Assembly (NCBI GenBank): GCA_019695185.1 | Contig: JAIBAN010000019.1 | Span: forward strand, 1 to 64,000 | DNA: 64,000 nt | Reading direction: 5' to 3' | From: Blastocatellia bacterium | GTDB taxonomy: Bacteria > Acidobacteriota > Blastocatellia > Chloracidobacteriales > Chloracidobacteriaceae | Made by a program: the position numbers and the translations under genes | In this document: piece by piece, positions 52,894-61,380 of the stretch | Layout: every line of letters starts with the position of its first letter | Position numbering within the stretch: the first letter of the stretch is position 1 | The notes under the pieces: generated by a model | The model's input: only the letters and a program-made list of their open reading frames with translations | Told to the model about the DNA's origin: nothing | The model's database searches: none

Positions 52894-53437
52894 GAACCGC
52901 GTACCCAAAGCTGTCTGACCCGACTTGGAGCGTCAGGGCAAAGAACCTGATTTGGTGCCGGGCGGCGACTTCGATTTGTCGTAAAACCCCATCTAATGAA
53001 CCCTTTGAGCTGAAAGCCTCCTTGGGCGAAAATCGTACTTTCAAAGATTCTGTCACTCCGGCGGATTTCACTGTTACGTCCAGAAAACTCCAGTCCGTGC
53101 GAACCACATCCGGCAACGGGTAGGCCGTGATTTCAACGCCGTAATGACGGACCGCCAAAGAAACTGCTTCAATTGCTTCATCAATGGTGGCCCGCCAGTC
53201 CACCAGAATACCGGAAGGAGATTCCAGTATTCGATTCGTGAGTGCCTGTAACAGACGTTGTTGCCTGGTCGGCTCCGGGAAATGGCTTTCAAAGCGGTTG
53301 GCTTCAGGGCGCAATTGCCTGAGAACCCAGCGAAAAAGAGTTGGTCTGGGGCGGCGTTCCAGGAGGGTGAAGGCTTGGGCCGCCGGTTCTGATTCAAGGA
53401 AAAATGTAAGCAGCTTCCGGGCCTGTTCCAAATTCAT
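52802..53437 (-). CDS. protein of unknown function
   Basis: 211 residues with no signal peptide or membrane segment. It is Leu/Arg-rich at the N-terminus (LRQLRPEANRFESHFPEPTR), and a C-terminal alpha/beta part (about 90-211) contains SFLDVTVKSAGVTESLKVRF and LDGVLRQIEVAARHQIRFFA. I do not recognise the family. It converges on the small zinc-ribbon ORF and reads away from the secreted cyanophycinase-like gene. Confidence 0.6.
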   Translation of the reverse strand: MNLEQARKLLTFFLESEPAAQAFTLLERRPRPTLFRWVLRQLRPEANRFESHFPEPTRQQRLLQALTNRILESPSGILVDWRATIDEAIEAVSLAVRHYGVEITAYPLPDVVRTDWSFLDVTVKSAGVTESLKVRFSPKEAFSSKGSLDGVLRQIEVAARHQIRFFALTLQVGSDSFGYAVLKPEQWKQVQELLGKEFDEVFLALMPPNRE

Positions 53438-53717
53438 AGGGAACCCATCCTGATTTTATTTTCAGTCGCAAATGGCAAACCGGAAATGGCACATGTTCTC
53501 ATTTTTCCGCCTTGACAGCGGTTGAGAAATCTCGTAATTTTGTAATGTTCATTACGAAAAATAATCATTCTGTAATAAATAATCCCTCTGCTTGATCCAC
53601 ATTACATCGCTTTTCGCGTAGCCGGAACGTTCCGGCAGTGCGCTCCAGTCTCGCCAAATCCAAGCCAGTTGCGGGGATTCTTCGCAGGCAGGCGTTTCCC
53701 CTTGGGACAGGTGTGTC
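53438..53717. promoter_or_regulatory. 280-bp divergent promoter region with GTAAT/ATTAC half-sites
   Basis: A perfect inverted repeat GTAATG-TT-CATTAC sits at 53542-53555. Further half-sites GTAAT at about 53534 and 53571 flank it, and ATTAC recurs at about 53604. This cluster between two divergent genes could be an operator for an unknown dimeric repressor. No clear -35/-10 pair was defended. No ORF was found. Confidence 0.5.
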
Positions 53718-55613
53718 ATGAAAAAGCTCACAGTTTTCTGTAGCGTTTTGTTGGGAATGTTGTTCTCCGTTTCAAGCACGATTTTTGCTCAGGGCACCGT
53801 GGTGGTGGCTGGTGGCGGAGCGGAAGGCGACCAGGGTGACCAAACCTCGTGGTCCTATCTGCTCTATCGCAAGCTTATCCAAAATGGTGACACCAACGGC
53901 GATGGTATTATCAAAGTCGCCATTTTGACGGCAGATGCGCCGGGAATGCCAGCCGACGACGCCTGGTTGCCAAATTACTTTCAGTGGATTGGAACCACGT
54001 TGGGCGTCAACGTGCAGGCTGCCAATTATTTTGTTCGGTCCGCCAACGACGCCAACTCGGCTTCAGTCGTGGGCGGAGTGGCTGGCTGCGACGTGGTGTT
54101 TATCAAGGGCGGCGACCAGGGAACGTACTATGACCTGTGGAACGGCACTTTGTTGGAGCAGAACATCCGGACCGTCACCAATCGCAACGGGGCCATTGGT
54201 GGCACCAGTGCCGGAGCCATGAGTCAGGCGCAGTATTGTTTCAGCGGTGGCAAAGACATGATTTCCGCTGACGTGCTGGCGGACGCCAAAACGACCATGC
54301 TGGATGATGCGAGTGTACCGGGAACGTCCGGCATTCACACGGATTTTCTGTCCTTCGTGCCCGGAGTCGTGATTGATACGCATTACACACAGCGTGCCCG
54401 CATGGGCCGGATGCTTGGCATTCTGGGCAAAGCCATCCAGGATTTTAACAACCACAACCTGTATGCGATTGGAATCGAGCAAAAAACCGGCCTCTGGATC
54501 CAAAGTGGAATTGCCGAAGTGATTGGCAATGGTTCGGTGGACTTCATCAAAGAAAATGCCACCACCAAGTTGGTGCGGGATGCGGGAAAACCGCTTTTTT
54601 ACAGCGGGCTGACACTCGACCGGCTGACACATGGCTGGAAGTACAATCTGACAACCCGCACGCCGGTGACCTCTCCATTGCCTGCCGGAGTCACAACCGT
54701 GACCTATGCGGAGGGCACGACTGCCAATGCCGGTGCTTTGACGATTGCAGGAGCAACGGAAACCGATAAAACCAAATTTGAAAAGGTGGCCACCTACTAC
54801 CCGACGGATTACTCGATTGCCATCACTTCGGCTTCAACTTTCATTCGCAACGCCATCGGCTTTACCGATGCCGGAAACAGCACCAACCGGCTCGACAAAC
54901 AGGAAACCATCTATCGGGCGCTGTATGATTTTCCGTCCAATCTTGGCTTTCTGGTTTATTCGGGCGCAACCGTCAGCCGTGCTTCAGACAGTGCCAATGT
55001 GGTGAGTTTTGGGGGAACCCTGGCCACGCTTGTGATTGATTGCAAAACCTCAAATTACAAAGGGTTGTCGCCGTTCACATCAAATTATGCAACCACCGGC
55101 GGCACCCTCAAAGCAGCGGCGTTCACCAATGCGACGGTGCATGTGTTGGCTGAATCCGGTTCGCGGGCGACGTATCTCAATACTGTGACCCATGCTTTGA
55201 CCAGCAGCACCGGCGGAACCGGCGGCGGTGGTGGAACCGGCTCCAGCATCACCGAGATTGAATCAAACAACTCGCGCAGTGCCCCGCAGGATGTGACAAA
55301 TGCCGCGTTCCCGTTGACCATCACCGGGCAGGTTGGTTCCTCAACCGACCGGGATTACTTCAAATTCACCTTGGCCGCCGGACAATCGGTCACCATTAAC
55401 CTGACGGTTCCTTCCACCAGGGATTATGACCTTTATTTGTTGAGCACCAGCGGATATGTCGAAGCCCGTTCCACCAACAACGGGAAGGGCATCAGCGAAT
55501 CCATTACCTTTACCAACACCAGTTCGGGAACAAACACGTACTTTGCCGAAGTTGAAGGCTACAGCGGCGCTTTCAGCACTTCAGCGAACTACACCCTGGT
55601 GATTGCAAAATAG
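53718..55613 (+). CDS. secreted cyanophycinase-like S51 peptidase with PPC domain
   Basis: 631 residues. A signal peptide (about 1-25) precedes an S51 domain: GTVVVAGGGAEG, VFIKGGDQGTYYDLW and the nucleophile in GGTSAGAMSQ. The family cleaves beta-Asp-Arg or alpha-Asp peptides; cyanophycin is one substrate. A Gly/Thr linker (about 505-517) is followed by a C-terminal PPC (bacterial pre-peptidase) domain with ESNNSRSAPQDV and DYFKFTLAAGQSVTI. It would act outside the cell. TAG is the stop, formed at the edge of a TAGGGTTC repeat. Confidence 0.88.
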   Translation: MKKLTVFCSVLLGMLFSVSSTIFAQGTVVVAGGGAEGDQGDQTSWSYLLYRKLIQNGDTNGDGIIKVAILTADAPGMPADDAWLPNYFQWIGTTLGVNVQAANYFVRSANDANSASVVGGVAGCDVVFIKGGDQGTYYDLWNGTLLEQNIRTVTNRNGAIGGTSAGAMSQAQYCFSGGKDMISADVLADAKTTMLDDASVPGTSGIHTDFLSFVPGVVIDTHYTQRARMGRMLGILGKAIQDFNNHNLYAIGIEQKTGLWIQSGIAEVIGNGSVDFIKENATTKLVRDAGKPLFYSGLTLDRLTHGWKYNLTTRTPVTSPLPAGVTTVTYAEGTTANAGALTIAGATETDKTKFEKVATYYPTDYSIAITSASTFIRNAIGFTDAGNSTNRLDKQETIYRALYDFPSNLGFLVYSGATVSRASDSANVVSFGGTLATLVIDCKTSNYKGLSPFTSNYATTGGTLKAAAFTNATVHVLAESGSRATYLNTVTHALTSSTGGTGGGGGTGSSITEIESNNSRSAPQDVTNAAFPLTITGQVGSSTDRDYFKFTLAAGQSVTINLTVPSTRDYDLYLLSTSGYVEARSTNNGKGISESITFTNTSSGTNTYFAEVEGYSGAFSTSANYTLVIAK

Positions 55614-55630
55614 GGTTCGGGGTTCAGGGG
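55611..55630. repeat. heptamer arm (AGGGTTC type), left half of a split pair
   Basis: AGGGTTCGGGGTTCAGGGG begins in the stop codon of the cyanophycinase-like gene. The complementary arm lies 1.1 kb away at 56763-56790, on the other side of the 323-residue gene. Confidence 0.75.
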
Positions 55631-55669
55631 CTTTCTGTAGTCTTGTGGATTGGATTCAGGCTCGTACTT

Positions 55670-56641
55670 TCAGGGAGCCTGAATCTTACATTCCAGGGCC
55701 TCAAGCAAGCGGAGTTTTTCAATCTCTGAACCCACGGATGAGCGGTTTACATCCGTTAATGGATTGATCTCAGCCGATTCATACCTTGCTGCAATTTCAC
55801 GGACCGGGTTGACAGCCTCATGTGTGCATCTTGCCCGCAGACTACCCAGTACCTGCCGTTGCAAGTCAGTGAAATCCCGGTGTGGAAGCTGAATGACCAT
55901 GGAAGCCAAGCGCAAATGCTCCTCAAAATCATCTTTCAACCATACCGTTTTCCATCCACTCCATCCCCGTTGAACTCGTTCCTCAAGGGCCTCCGCCGGA
56001 AGTGCCCGCCAATAATGCAGGGTTCGGGTTTCCACCTCGACATGGAGGCCCCCAACAGGCATTTCTCCAAACCATACCAGCATTGGCTCGCGGGCTGCCT
56101 CCTGAAGAATGGGGAGTTGTGAAGGTCCGAGTCCAAGGGCCTCTTCGGAACCATAGATTTGTCCCGCCAAGCACCTGCCTTGCTGTTGGATGGTGACCAG
56201 GGTGTCATTATCGTCGGGAAACTCGGTCAAGATCATGAACCCGCTTTGACTGGTTGATTTCACTAAAAAAAGTTCTTCCGGAATTCCCACATAGGCCCCA
56301 ATTTCAACAATTCCTCCGGTTGCCCAGCGGATTGACCAATCAGGCCATTGATTTTTCATCAAATTGAGAAAGGCCCGGCGCAAGGGAATGTCGTACTTGA
56401 TGTCTTCACCGCCATACCAGAGCAGTATTTTTCTATCTTCATCGAGCACGACCGCCCCTTCGCACCAGACTTCATCCAGCCAGTCTTGGTGATTGGGTAA
56501 GGGTTTGCGCTGTTCGATAAATTTCCGGGCCAGCCGGGGTCCCCAGAAAAGCTCGATATCAAGGCGGTTGGCACACCAGTGGTCATAGTAAAGGTGCCAA
56601 TTGTGCTGCTGGACAATCACCAGATTTGCCCGTTGTCCCAT
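55670..56641 (-). CDS. protein of unknown function lying between two heptamer arms
   Basis: 323 residues, cytoplasmic. The start MGQRANLVIVQ with LYYDHWCANRLD recalls a family of uncharacterised proteins that begin MGQRANL. The protein is Trp-rich (about 13), with WLDEVWCEGAVVLDEDRKIL in the first half and a helical C-terminus. I start at the ATG at 56641. The gene sits in the loop of a split inverted array, so it may have been inserted there. Confidence 0.65.
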   Translation of the reverse strand: MGQRANLVIVQQHNWHLYYDHWCANRLDIELFWGPRLARKFIEQRKPLPNHQDWLDEVWCEGAVVLDEDRKILLWYGGEDIKYDIPLRRAFLNLMKNQWPDWSIRWATGGIVEIGAYVGIPEELFLVKSTSQSGFMILTEFPDDNDTLVTIQQQGRCLAGQIYGSEEALGLGPSQLPILQEAAREPMLVWFGEMPVGGLHVEVETRTLHYWRALPAEALEERVQRGWSGWKTVWLKDDFEEHLRLASMVIQLPHRDFTDLQRQVLGSLRARCTHEAVNPVREIAARYESAEINPLTDVNRSSVGSEIEKLRLLEALECKIQAP

Positions 56642-56762
56642 GGTTTTCTTTTCCCTGGAATGTTCCTCGATGGTTTCCCAAAGAACGGAACAAAGCCTCA
56701 AAATTGTCTCCCTTCAAAGCAAAAGCAAGCCACAAGTCCATCCTTATGTGGACCAAAATAGA

Positions 56763-56790
56763 CCCTGAACCCTGAACCCTGAACCCTATG
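56763..56790. repeat. heptamer arm (CCCTGAA type), right half of a split pair
   Basis: Three to four CCCTGAA units. Read on the minus strand they start with TAGGGTTCAGGG, and the TAG is the stop codon (56786-56788) of the subtilase gene. Mirrors the arm at 55611-55630. Confidence 0.8.
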
Positions 56791-58252
56791 AAAAATTAAG
56801 TACCGAATTAAACCCGCCGTAGCCATCCGTCTCTTTCAATCCGTTGCTGGGGTCTTCCAGCCAGCGGTTTCCGTCCAGCACAATTTTGTAGCGGTGTTTT
56901 CCTGAAGGCGGGACATCAATTTCGGCTTTCCAAACCCCTGTTTCGGTAAAGGCAAAGGGCGTGGCAGTGGCATTCCACTGGTTGAAATCCCCGGCCAGAT
57001 GCACCGTTTTGGCCAGTTTGTCGTGAAAGAAGAAAATCAGTTTGTCCTCTTCAACGCGGGGCGGCAGGAAGAAATCATCGCCAATCGTATACTGCGCCTG
57101 TTTGGCCACATTCACCGCCCGCTGGACGTTGATAACTCCGTAACCCTGCCGAATCACTGATTTACCTGGAATTCGGTCCGCTGTTGAAATCAGAATATGC
57201 TTGATGGCTCCCGGTGTCAGTTTGGGATTGGCTTCGAGCATTTGGGCAATGACGGAACAGACAATCGGAGCCGCAAACGACGTGCCGTCCACGTGCTGGT
57301 AATGTGCTGAAGTCAATTTGTTGGCTTTCAGTTGGGCGTCAATCGCCGCCCGGATTTCCGGAATCGGTTTCTGATGGAGGGTGGCAGGCAATTCCGCTTC
57401 CTTGGCACGTTCGCGTACAAGGTCTTTCAAAATGAAGTCGGGCGAGGAATCAAGCTCGGCCAGGGTTTCAGCCTTTTTGTAGAGCGGGGTGTTGGGCAAA
57501 ATCGGAGCCGCCACCCAAATTGCCGGAGCCACAATTTCCGGTTTGACAATGCCATCCACGGTCTGGCCGTAGTTGGAATGGTACAAATCAAGCCGCCGGT
57601 TGCGGAACCGGTTTTTGTCGTCATAGCCGCCTACGGTAATGACGGACGGGGCATTGGCCGGCGGTACCGTGAAATGGTCCGGTGAATCCCCGGAATTGCC
57701 GGCGGCAACCACAATGACCAGGCCCAGTTTGACCGCTTCTTCGGCAGCCAAATCCACAATGTTTTCCTTGTAAGAGACATCTGCATCACCACCCAGCGAG
57801 ATATTGACGATGCGGATGTTGTATTTCTCGCGGTTTTCAATTACCCAGCGCAGGCCGCGTTCGATGTTGGGCTCGGTAATCCGGCCCTTCTCACTGACTT
57901 TGACCAGAACGACATCCGCATTTGAAGCAATTCCCCGATAGGTTCCATCTCCGTAATATCCGTTTCCCGCAGCACTGACCGAGGTTTGGGTGCCGTGCCA
58001 GGCAAGCCCTTCCGGTTCTTTGTCCGGGTCGAGCGTGGCTGCCGGGTCGGCAATATCCACAAATGCCCGAATCCGGCTTTGCGGCATGGTCAGGTCCGGG
58101 TGTGGATAAAATCCCGAATCAAGAAAGGCAATCGTGACACCCTTGCCGGTCAGTTCAGGCAAGGCTTCCAGCCGGACCGGCGTCGGCAGGACGGCGAAGC
58201 GGTTCGGTGCGTGCGAATGGTTGTGATTTTCGGGTTTCAGCGATGTGTACAT
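56786..58252 (-). CDS. subtilisin-like protease with C-terminal glycogen-binding (CBM48) domain
   Basis: 488 residues. S8 peptidase: Asp in AFLDSGFYPHPDL (D45), His in WHGTQTSVSAAGNG (H86), oxyanion Asn region VVAAGNSGDSPDH and Ser in GTSFAAPIV (about S324). An insert of about 85 residues precedes the Ser motif. From about residue 405 a CBM48/AMPK1-type domain follows: VHLAGDFNQWNATATPFAF and GKHRYKIVLDGN. No signal peptide is visible, so it may be cytoplasmic. The fusion might localise proteolysis to glycogen or starch. Confidence 0.88.
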   Translation of the reverse strand: MYTSLKPENHNHSHAPNRFAVLPTPVRLEALPELTGKGVTIAFLDSGFYPHPDLTMPQSRIRAFVDIADPAATLDPDKEPEGLAWHGTQTSVSAAGNGYYGDGTYRGIASNADVVLVKVSEKGRITEPNIERGLRWVIENREKYNIRIVNISLGGDADVSYKENIVDLAAEEAVKLGLVIVVAAGNSGDSPDHFTVPPANAPSVITVGGYDDKNRFRNRRLDLYHSNYGQTVDGIVKPEIVAPAIWVAAPILPNTPLYKKAETLAELDSSPDFILKDLVRERAKEAELPATLHQKPIPEIRAAIDAQLKANKLTSAHYQHVDGTSFAAPIVCSVIAQMLEANPKLTPGAIKHILISTADRIPGKSVIRQGYGVINVQRAVNVAKQAQYTIGDDFFLPPRVEEDKLIFFFHDKLAKTVHLAGDFNQWNATATPFAFTETGVWKAEIDVPPSGKHRYKIVLDGNRWLEDPSNGLKETDGYGGFNSVLNFS

Positions 58253-58309
58253 GGTGAGTCCTCAAGGAAAAATTTTGCGGATTGTGCCAAGGTTTCCAAA
58301 AAAAGTATA

Positions 58310-58338
58310 TTGACAAAACCGAAGTGGTTGCCTATATT
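58310..58338 (+). promoter_or_regulatory. sigma70-like promoter for tRNA-Asn
   Basis: TTGACA (58310-58315) and TATATT (58333-58338) with 17-bp spacing. An A-tract lies just upstream. The -10 box ends 44 bp before the tRNA. Confidence 0.85.
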
Positions 58339-58382
58339 CGCGGTTCGTTTCGGGCGAAGCATCACCCCAAACCCAATTTTAT

Positions 58383-58458
<76 letters not shown>

Positions 58459-58467
58459 CACTTCAAA

Positions 58468-58505
58468 CAGAAAAGGGACGCAGATTGCGTCCCTTTTCTG
58501 TTTTT
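58468..58505 (+). terminator. rho-independent terminator after tRNA-Asn
   Basis: A perfect 15-bp stem CAGAAAAGGGACGCA with complement, loop GAT, followed by TTTTT (58501-58505). Confidence 0.92.
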
Positions 58506-58522
58506 GCAGGTGACCGGGATTT

Positions 58523-61369
58523 TTACTTGGTGGTGCTCCGGACCACGCCGCGTCCGGAAGGGGAGCGAACGATGGACGGAAGTGCTCCGTTTCCGGCGTC
58601 CCTGCCAATCCGTAAGGTATCATCAATGTTTTGTTCAACTTGTGCTGCCGGCAAGCCCAAAAATGCATACCTGGCATAAGTGCGCATCCGTCCCTGAAAC
58701 GACTCGATGTCACCGGCAGTATAAGTTGCGGCTCGCCGACAGGCCCCACGCCATTCCTCTTCATCCATCGGTTTTTGTTCCAGGCTTTTAACGGAGGTTT
58801 CAAGCAGGGTTTTCAACCGGGCTTCGTCGCCTGCCGTGCCCCCAACTGAAATGGAAAAAATGCTGAACTGCAACCGGGGTTGGTACCGGCCTTCAAAGAA
58901 GGTCGGCCCCGTCGCCGTGCCCTCAGCCGTCTGGGCCAGCCGGGTGGTCAGCACCTCTGCCAGCGCCCGCCATTCAGGCGGCGTTGCGTTGCGTCCGGCG
59001 GGAGCCGTCCACATCCAGGTCACATAGCTGAGCGGGCGGGCGGTGGTGCCTGACAGTTCCGCCGGTTGGGTTGCCGGGTCTGCCGCCCGCACTTTGATGG
59101 CCCGGTCGGTTTCATTGCGCACGAACCCATTTGACAGGACCCGGCTGACCAGGGCGGAGCCTTCGGTGTCACCCACAATCACAGCCAGGGGAAATTGACG
59201 TTTGACGGTTCGTTCATGCCATTTTTGGAGGTCGGTTTCGGTCAGTTTGGCAATTCCGGCGGCCAACCCCAGTTTAGGGAGTCCATAGGTATGCTGCGGA
59301 AAAAGGCTTTTGGCTGCCAACTCGAAAGACTGTTCGGCTCCGGCATCACGGGCGGCCAGTTGGTCGGCCAAGAGGCGGTCACGTTCCCGTTTGACGGCAT
59401 CTTTGTCAAAAGCCGGGTTTTCCAGCATATCAATCAACCGGCGCAGTCCGTCTTCACCGTTGCGGGAGAGAATTTCGAGTTCCAGGCCAAAGAAATCAGC
59501 CTCATTCACCACCCGGATTTCTCCGCCCAATTGTTCCATCTCGGCAGCCAGCGTATCGCCCGGCTGTTTGGCTGTACCGCGCAACATGGTGCGCAACATC
59601 AGTTCAGTGATGCCGCTGGTGGTTTCATCTTCAACCGTGCTGCCGCCCTGGAAATAAAGTCCCACTGTCAGCAGGGGGCGGGTTGGGTCAGCCCGGACAA
59701 AAGCTTTTGGCCCCCGCAGGGTTGAATAGTCTTTGACCGGTTCCGGTTGGGCCATGACAATGAACTTGCCCACGTCCTGCTGCACTTCGCGGATGGCTCC
59801 ATGCTTTAACACCGGGAAAGACTGTTTGGCATCGCGGACCGCATCGGAAGGGATTTCAAGCTGGGTGGTCAGTGGAACCAACAGCCCTACGGTTTCAGCA
59901 TATTTTTCCGGGGTGAAAGTGCGCGGTGGGGCACTGGGTGATTGGTATTCGTGAACTGATAATTTGGACACAACCAGATATTTGGCGGCCAGAGTCTGAA
60001 TTTGTTCGGGGGTGACTTGCCGAAGGCGGCTGAGGTAGGTGCTCCAGGCTTTGAATCCGGCAGCCGTTTCCGTCCGGGCCAGCACCCGGGCTTGACCTTC
60101 GGTGGTTTCCGCTTCCGTGATAAAGGCTTTTTCAAGCAGGGATTTGGCCCGTTGCAATTCGCCTTCGGAGAGCCGTTCACGGCGCAGGTGCTCGACAATT
60201 TCGATGGACAGGGCTTCAGCCCGGTCAATGGATTCCGGCAAAGCCCGGATGCCAATCACAAACTGAGCCAGATTGCGCCGTGCCGTGTACTGTGCCCGAA
60301 TATCGGAAACAATACCCCGTGCATCGCGCAGGTTCTGCACTAGGCGGGCTCCCCGGCCCAGTCCCAGCACGGCCCGCAGGACATCCCACACCACTGCTTC
60401 TTCGGCTGTGGCAACCGGCACGGTATAGCCCAGATGAACCCAGGAGGCGGTGGTGGCACCGCGCTCTTCCTGATACTGCAAGGCTTTTTGCTCAAATTCC
60501 GGCAGTTTGGCCGTGGTTGCGGCCCCCCCCCAACCGCCAAACTGCTGTTGCAATGCCTTCAAAACCACCGGGCCAATCATGTCTCCAGTCAGGCAAATCA
60601 CAGTATTGGCTGGCGTATACCGGCTGGTATGAAATTGGGTGATGGCTTCGCGTTTCAGGACCGCCAGTTGTTCCGGAGTTGCTTCCGGGCGGCCCAGCGG
60701 ATGTTGCGGATAGGCCACGGAGAGCCAGCGGGAGGCGCTGAACGTTTCAGCCGCTTCGCTTTGGGCGGCAATCGTACGCTGGGACGCCGCCATCGCTTTT
60801 TTAATGGCTTCTTCGGAAAATGCCGGATGCTGAAGGGCATCGGCAACCAGTTCAATCAAGGCAGTCGTTCCGGAAACCGGTCCGGTGAGAAAAAAACGGG
60901 TGCTGGTGGCGTCAACCTCCGTCCGAGGCAAGCCTCCTGCCGCCGCAGTCTGGCGAGCCCACAGCTCTCCCGGACGGATGGTTGTGCCACGAGTCAATGC
61001 CTCTGCCGTCACCCGTGCGGTGCCGCGCGCGGTTTCCGGTTCGTCCACTGTTCCGGCTTTGACCAAGGCCATCACCGTGACCAGCGGCGTGCTGTGTTCC
61101 TCACTGATGAGGAGGGTCAGGCCGTTTTTCAGCACGTAACGGGTCGTCAAACCAGCCTGACCTTGTTCCACCAAGGCTGCACCCGGCGGAATTTTGCCGG
61201 ATGCAGGGGTGCCAGGCGGAGGCGTTCTTTCAGTCCCGGTTGCAGGTTTGGGGGTTGATTTTGGTGGAGGGGGAGGCGGGTCAGCCGGACGACCCCGCCC
61301 GCTTTGGGCCAGCACCGAAGGTACACAGAGCAATGAAAGACACACCAAATTCAACATTTTTCGCAACAT
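58523..61369 (-). CDS. M16-family protein with lost zinc-binding motif
   Basis: 948 residues with a signal peptide and Pro-rich linker. Two M16 halves (about 75-480 and 540-945) are present. The first half should contain HxxEH in GxAHFLEHMLxxGT; here it reads GTARVTAEALTRGT, so His, Glu and His are all replaced. The second half is likewise non-catalytic, as is normal for the C-terminal unit. It therefore looks like a pseudopeptidase. The gene lies 11 bp downstream of an unknown membrane-anchored protein gene. Confidence 0.85.
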   Translation of the reverse strand: MLRKMLNLVCLSLLCVPSVLAQSGRGRPADPPPPPPKSTPKPATGTERTPPPGTPASGKIPPGAALVEQGQAGLTTRYVLKNGLTLLISEEHSTPLVTVMALVKAGTVDEPETARGTARVTAEALTRGTTIRPGELWARQTAAAGGLPRTEVDATSTRFFLTGPVSGTTALIELVADALQHPAFSEEAIKKAMAASQRTIAAQSEAAETFSASRWLSVAYPQHPLGRPEATPEQLAVLKREAITQFHTSRYTPANTVICLTGDMIGPVVLKALQQQFGGWGGAATTAKLPEFEQKALQYQEERGATTASWVHLGYTVPVATAEEAVVWDVLRAVLGLGRGARLVQNLRDARGIVSDIRAQYTARRNLAQFVIGIRALPESIDRAEALSIEIVEHLRRERLSEGELQRAKSLLEKAFITEAETTEGQARVLARTETAAGFKAWSTYLSRLRQVTPEQIQTLAAKYLVVSKLSVHEYQSPSAPPRTFTPEKYAETVGLLVPLTTQLEIPSDAVRDAKQSFPVLKHGAIREVQQDVGKFIVMAQPEPVKDYSTLRGPKAFVRADPTRPLLTVGLYFQGGSTVEDETTSGITELMLRTMLRGTAKQPGDTLAAEMEQLGGEIRVVNEADFFGLELEILSRNGEDGLRRLIDMLENPAFDKDAVKRERDRLLADQLAARDAGAEQSFELAAKSLFPQHTYGLPKLGLAAGIAKLTETDLQKWHERTVKRQFPLAVIVGDTEGSALVSRVLSNGFVRNETDRAIKVRAADPATQPAELSGTTARPLSYVTWMWTAPAGRNATPPEWRALAEVLTTRLAQTAEGTATGPTFFEGRYQPRLQFSIFSISVGGTAGDEARLKTLLETSVKSLEQKPMDEEEWRGACRRAATYTAGDIESFQGRMRTYARYAFLGLPAAQVEQNIDDTLRIGRDAGNGALPSIVRSPSGRGVVRSTTK

Positions 61370-61380
61370 AGCTCAAATTC

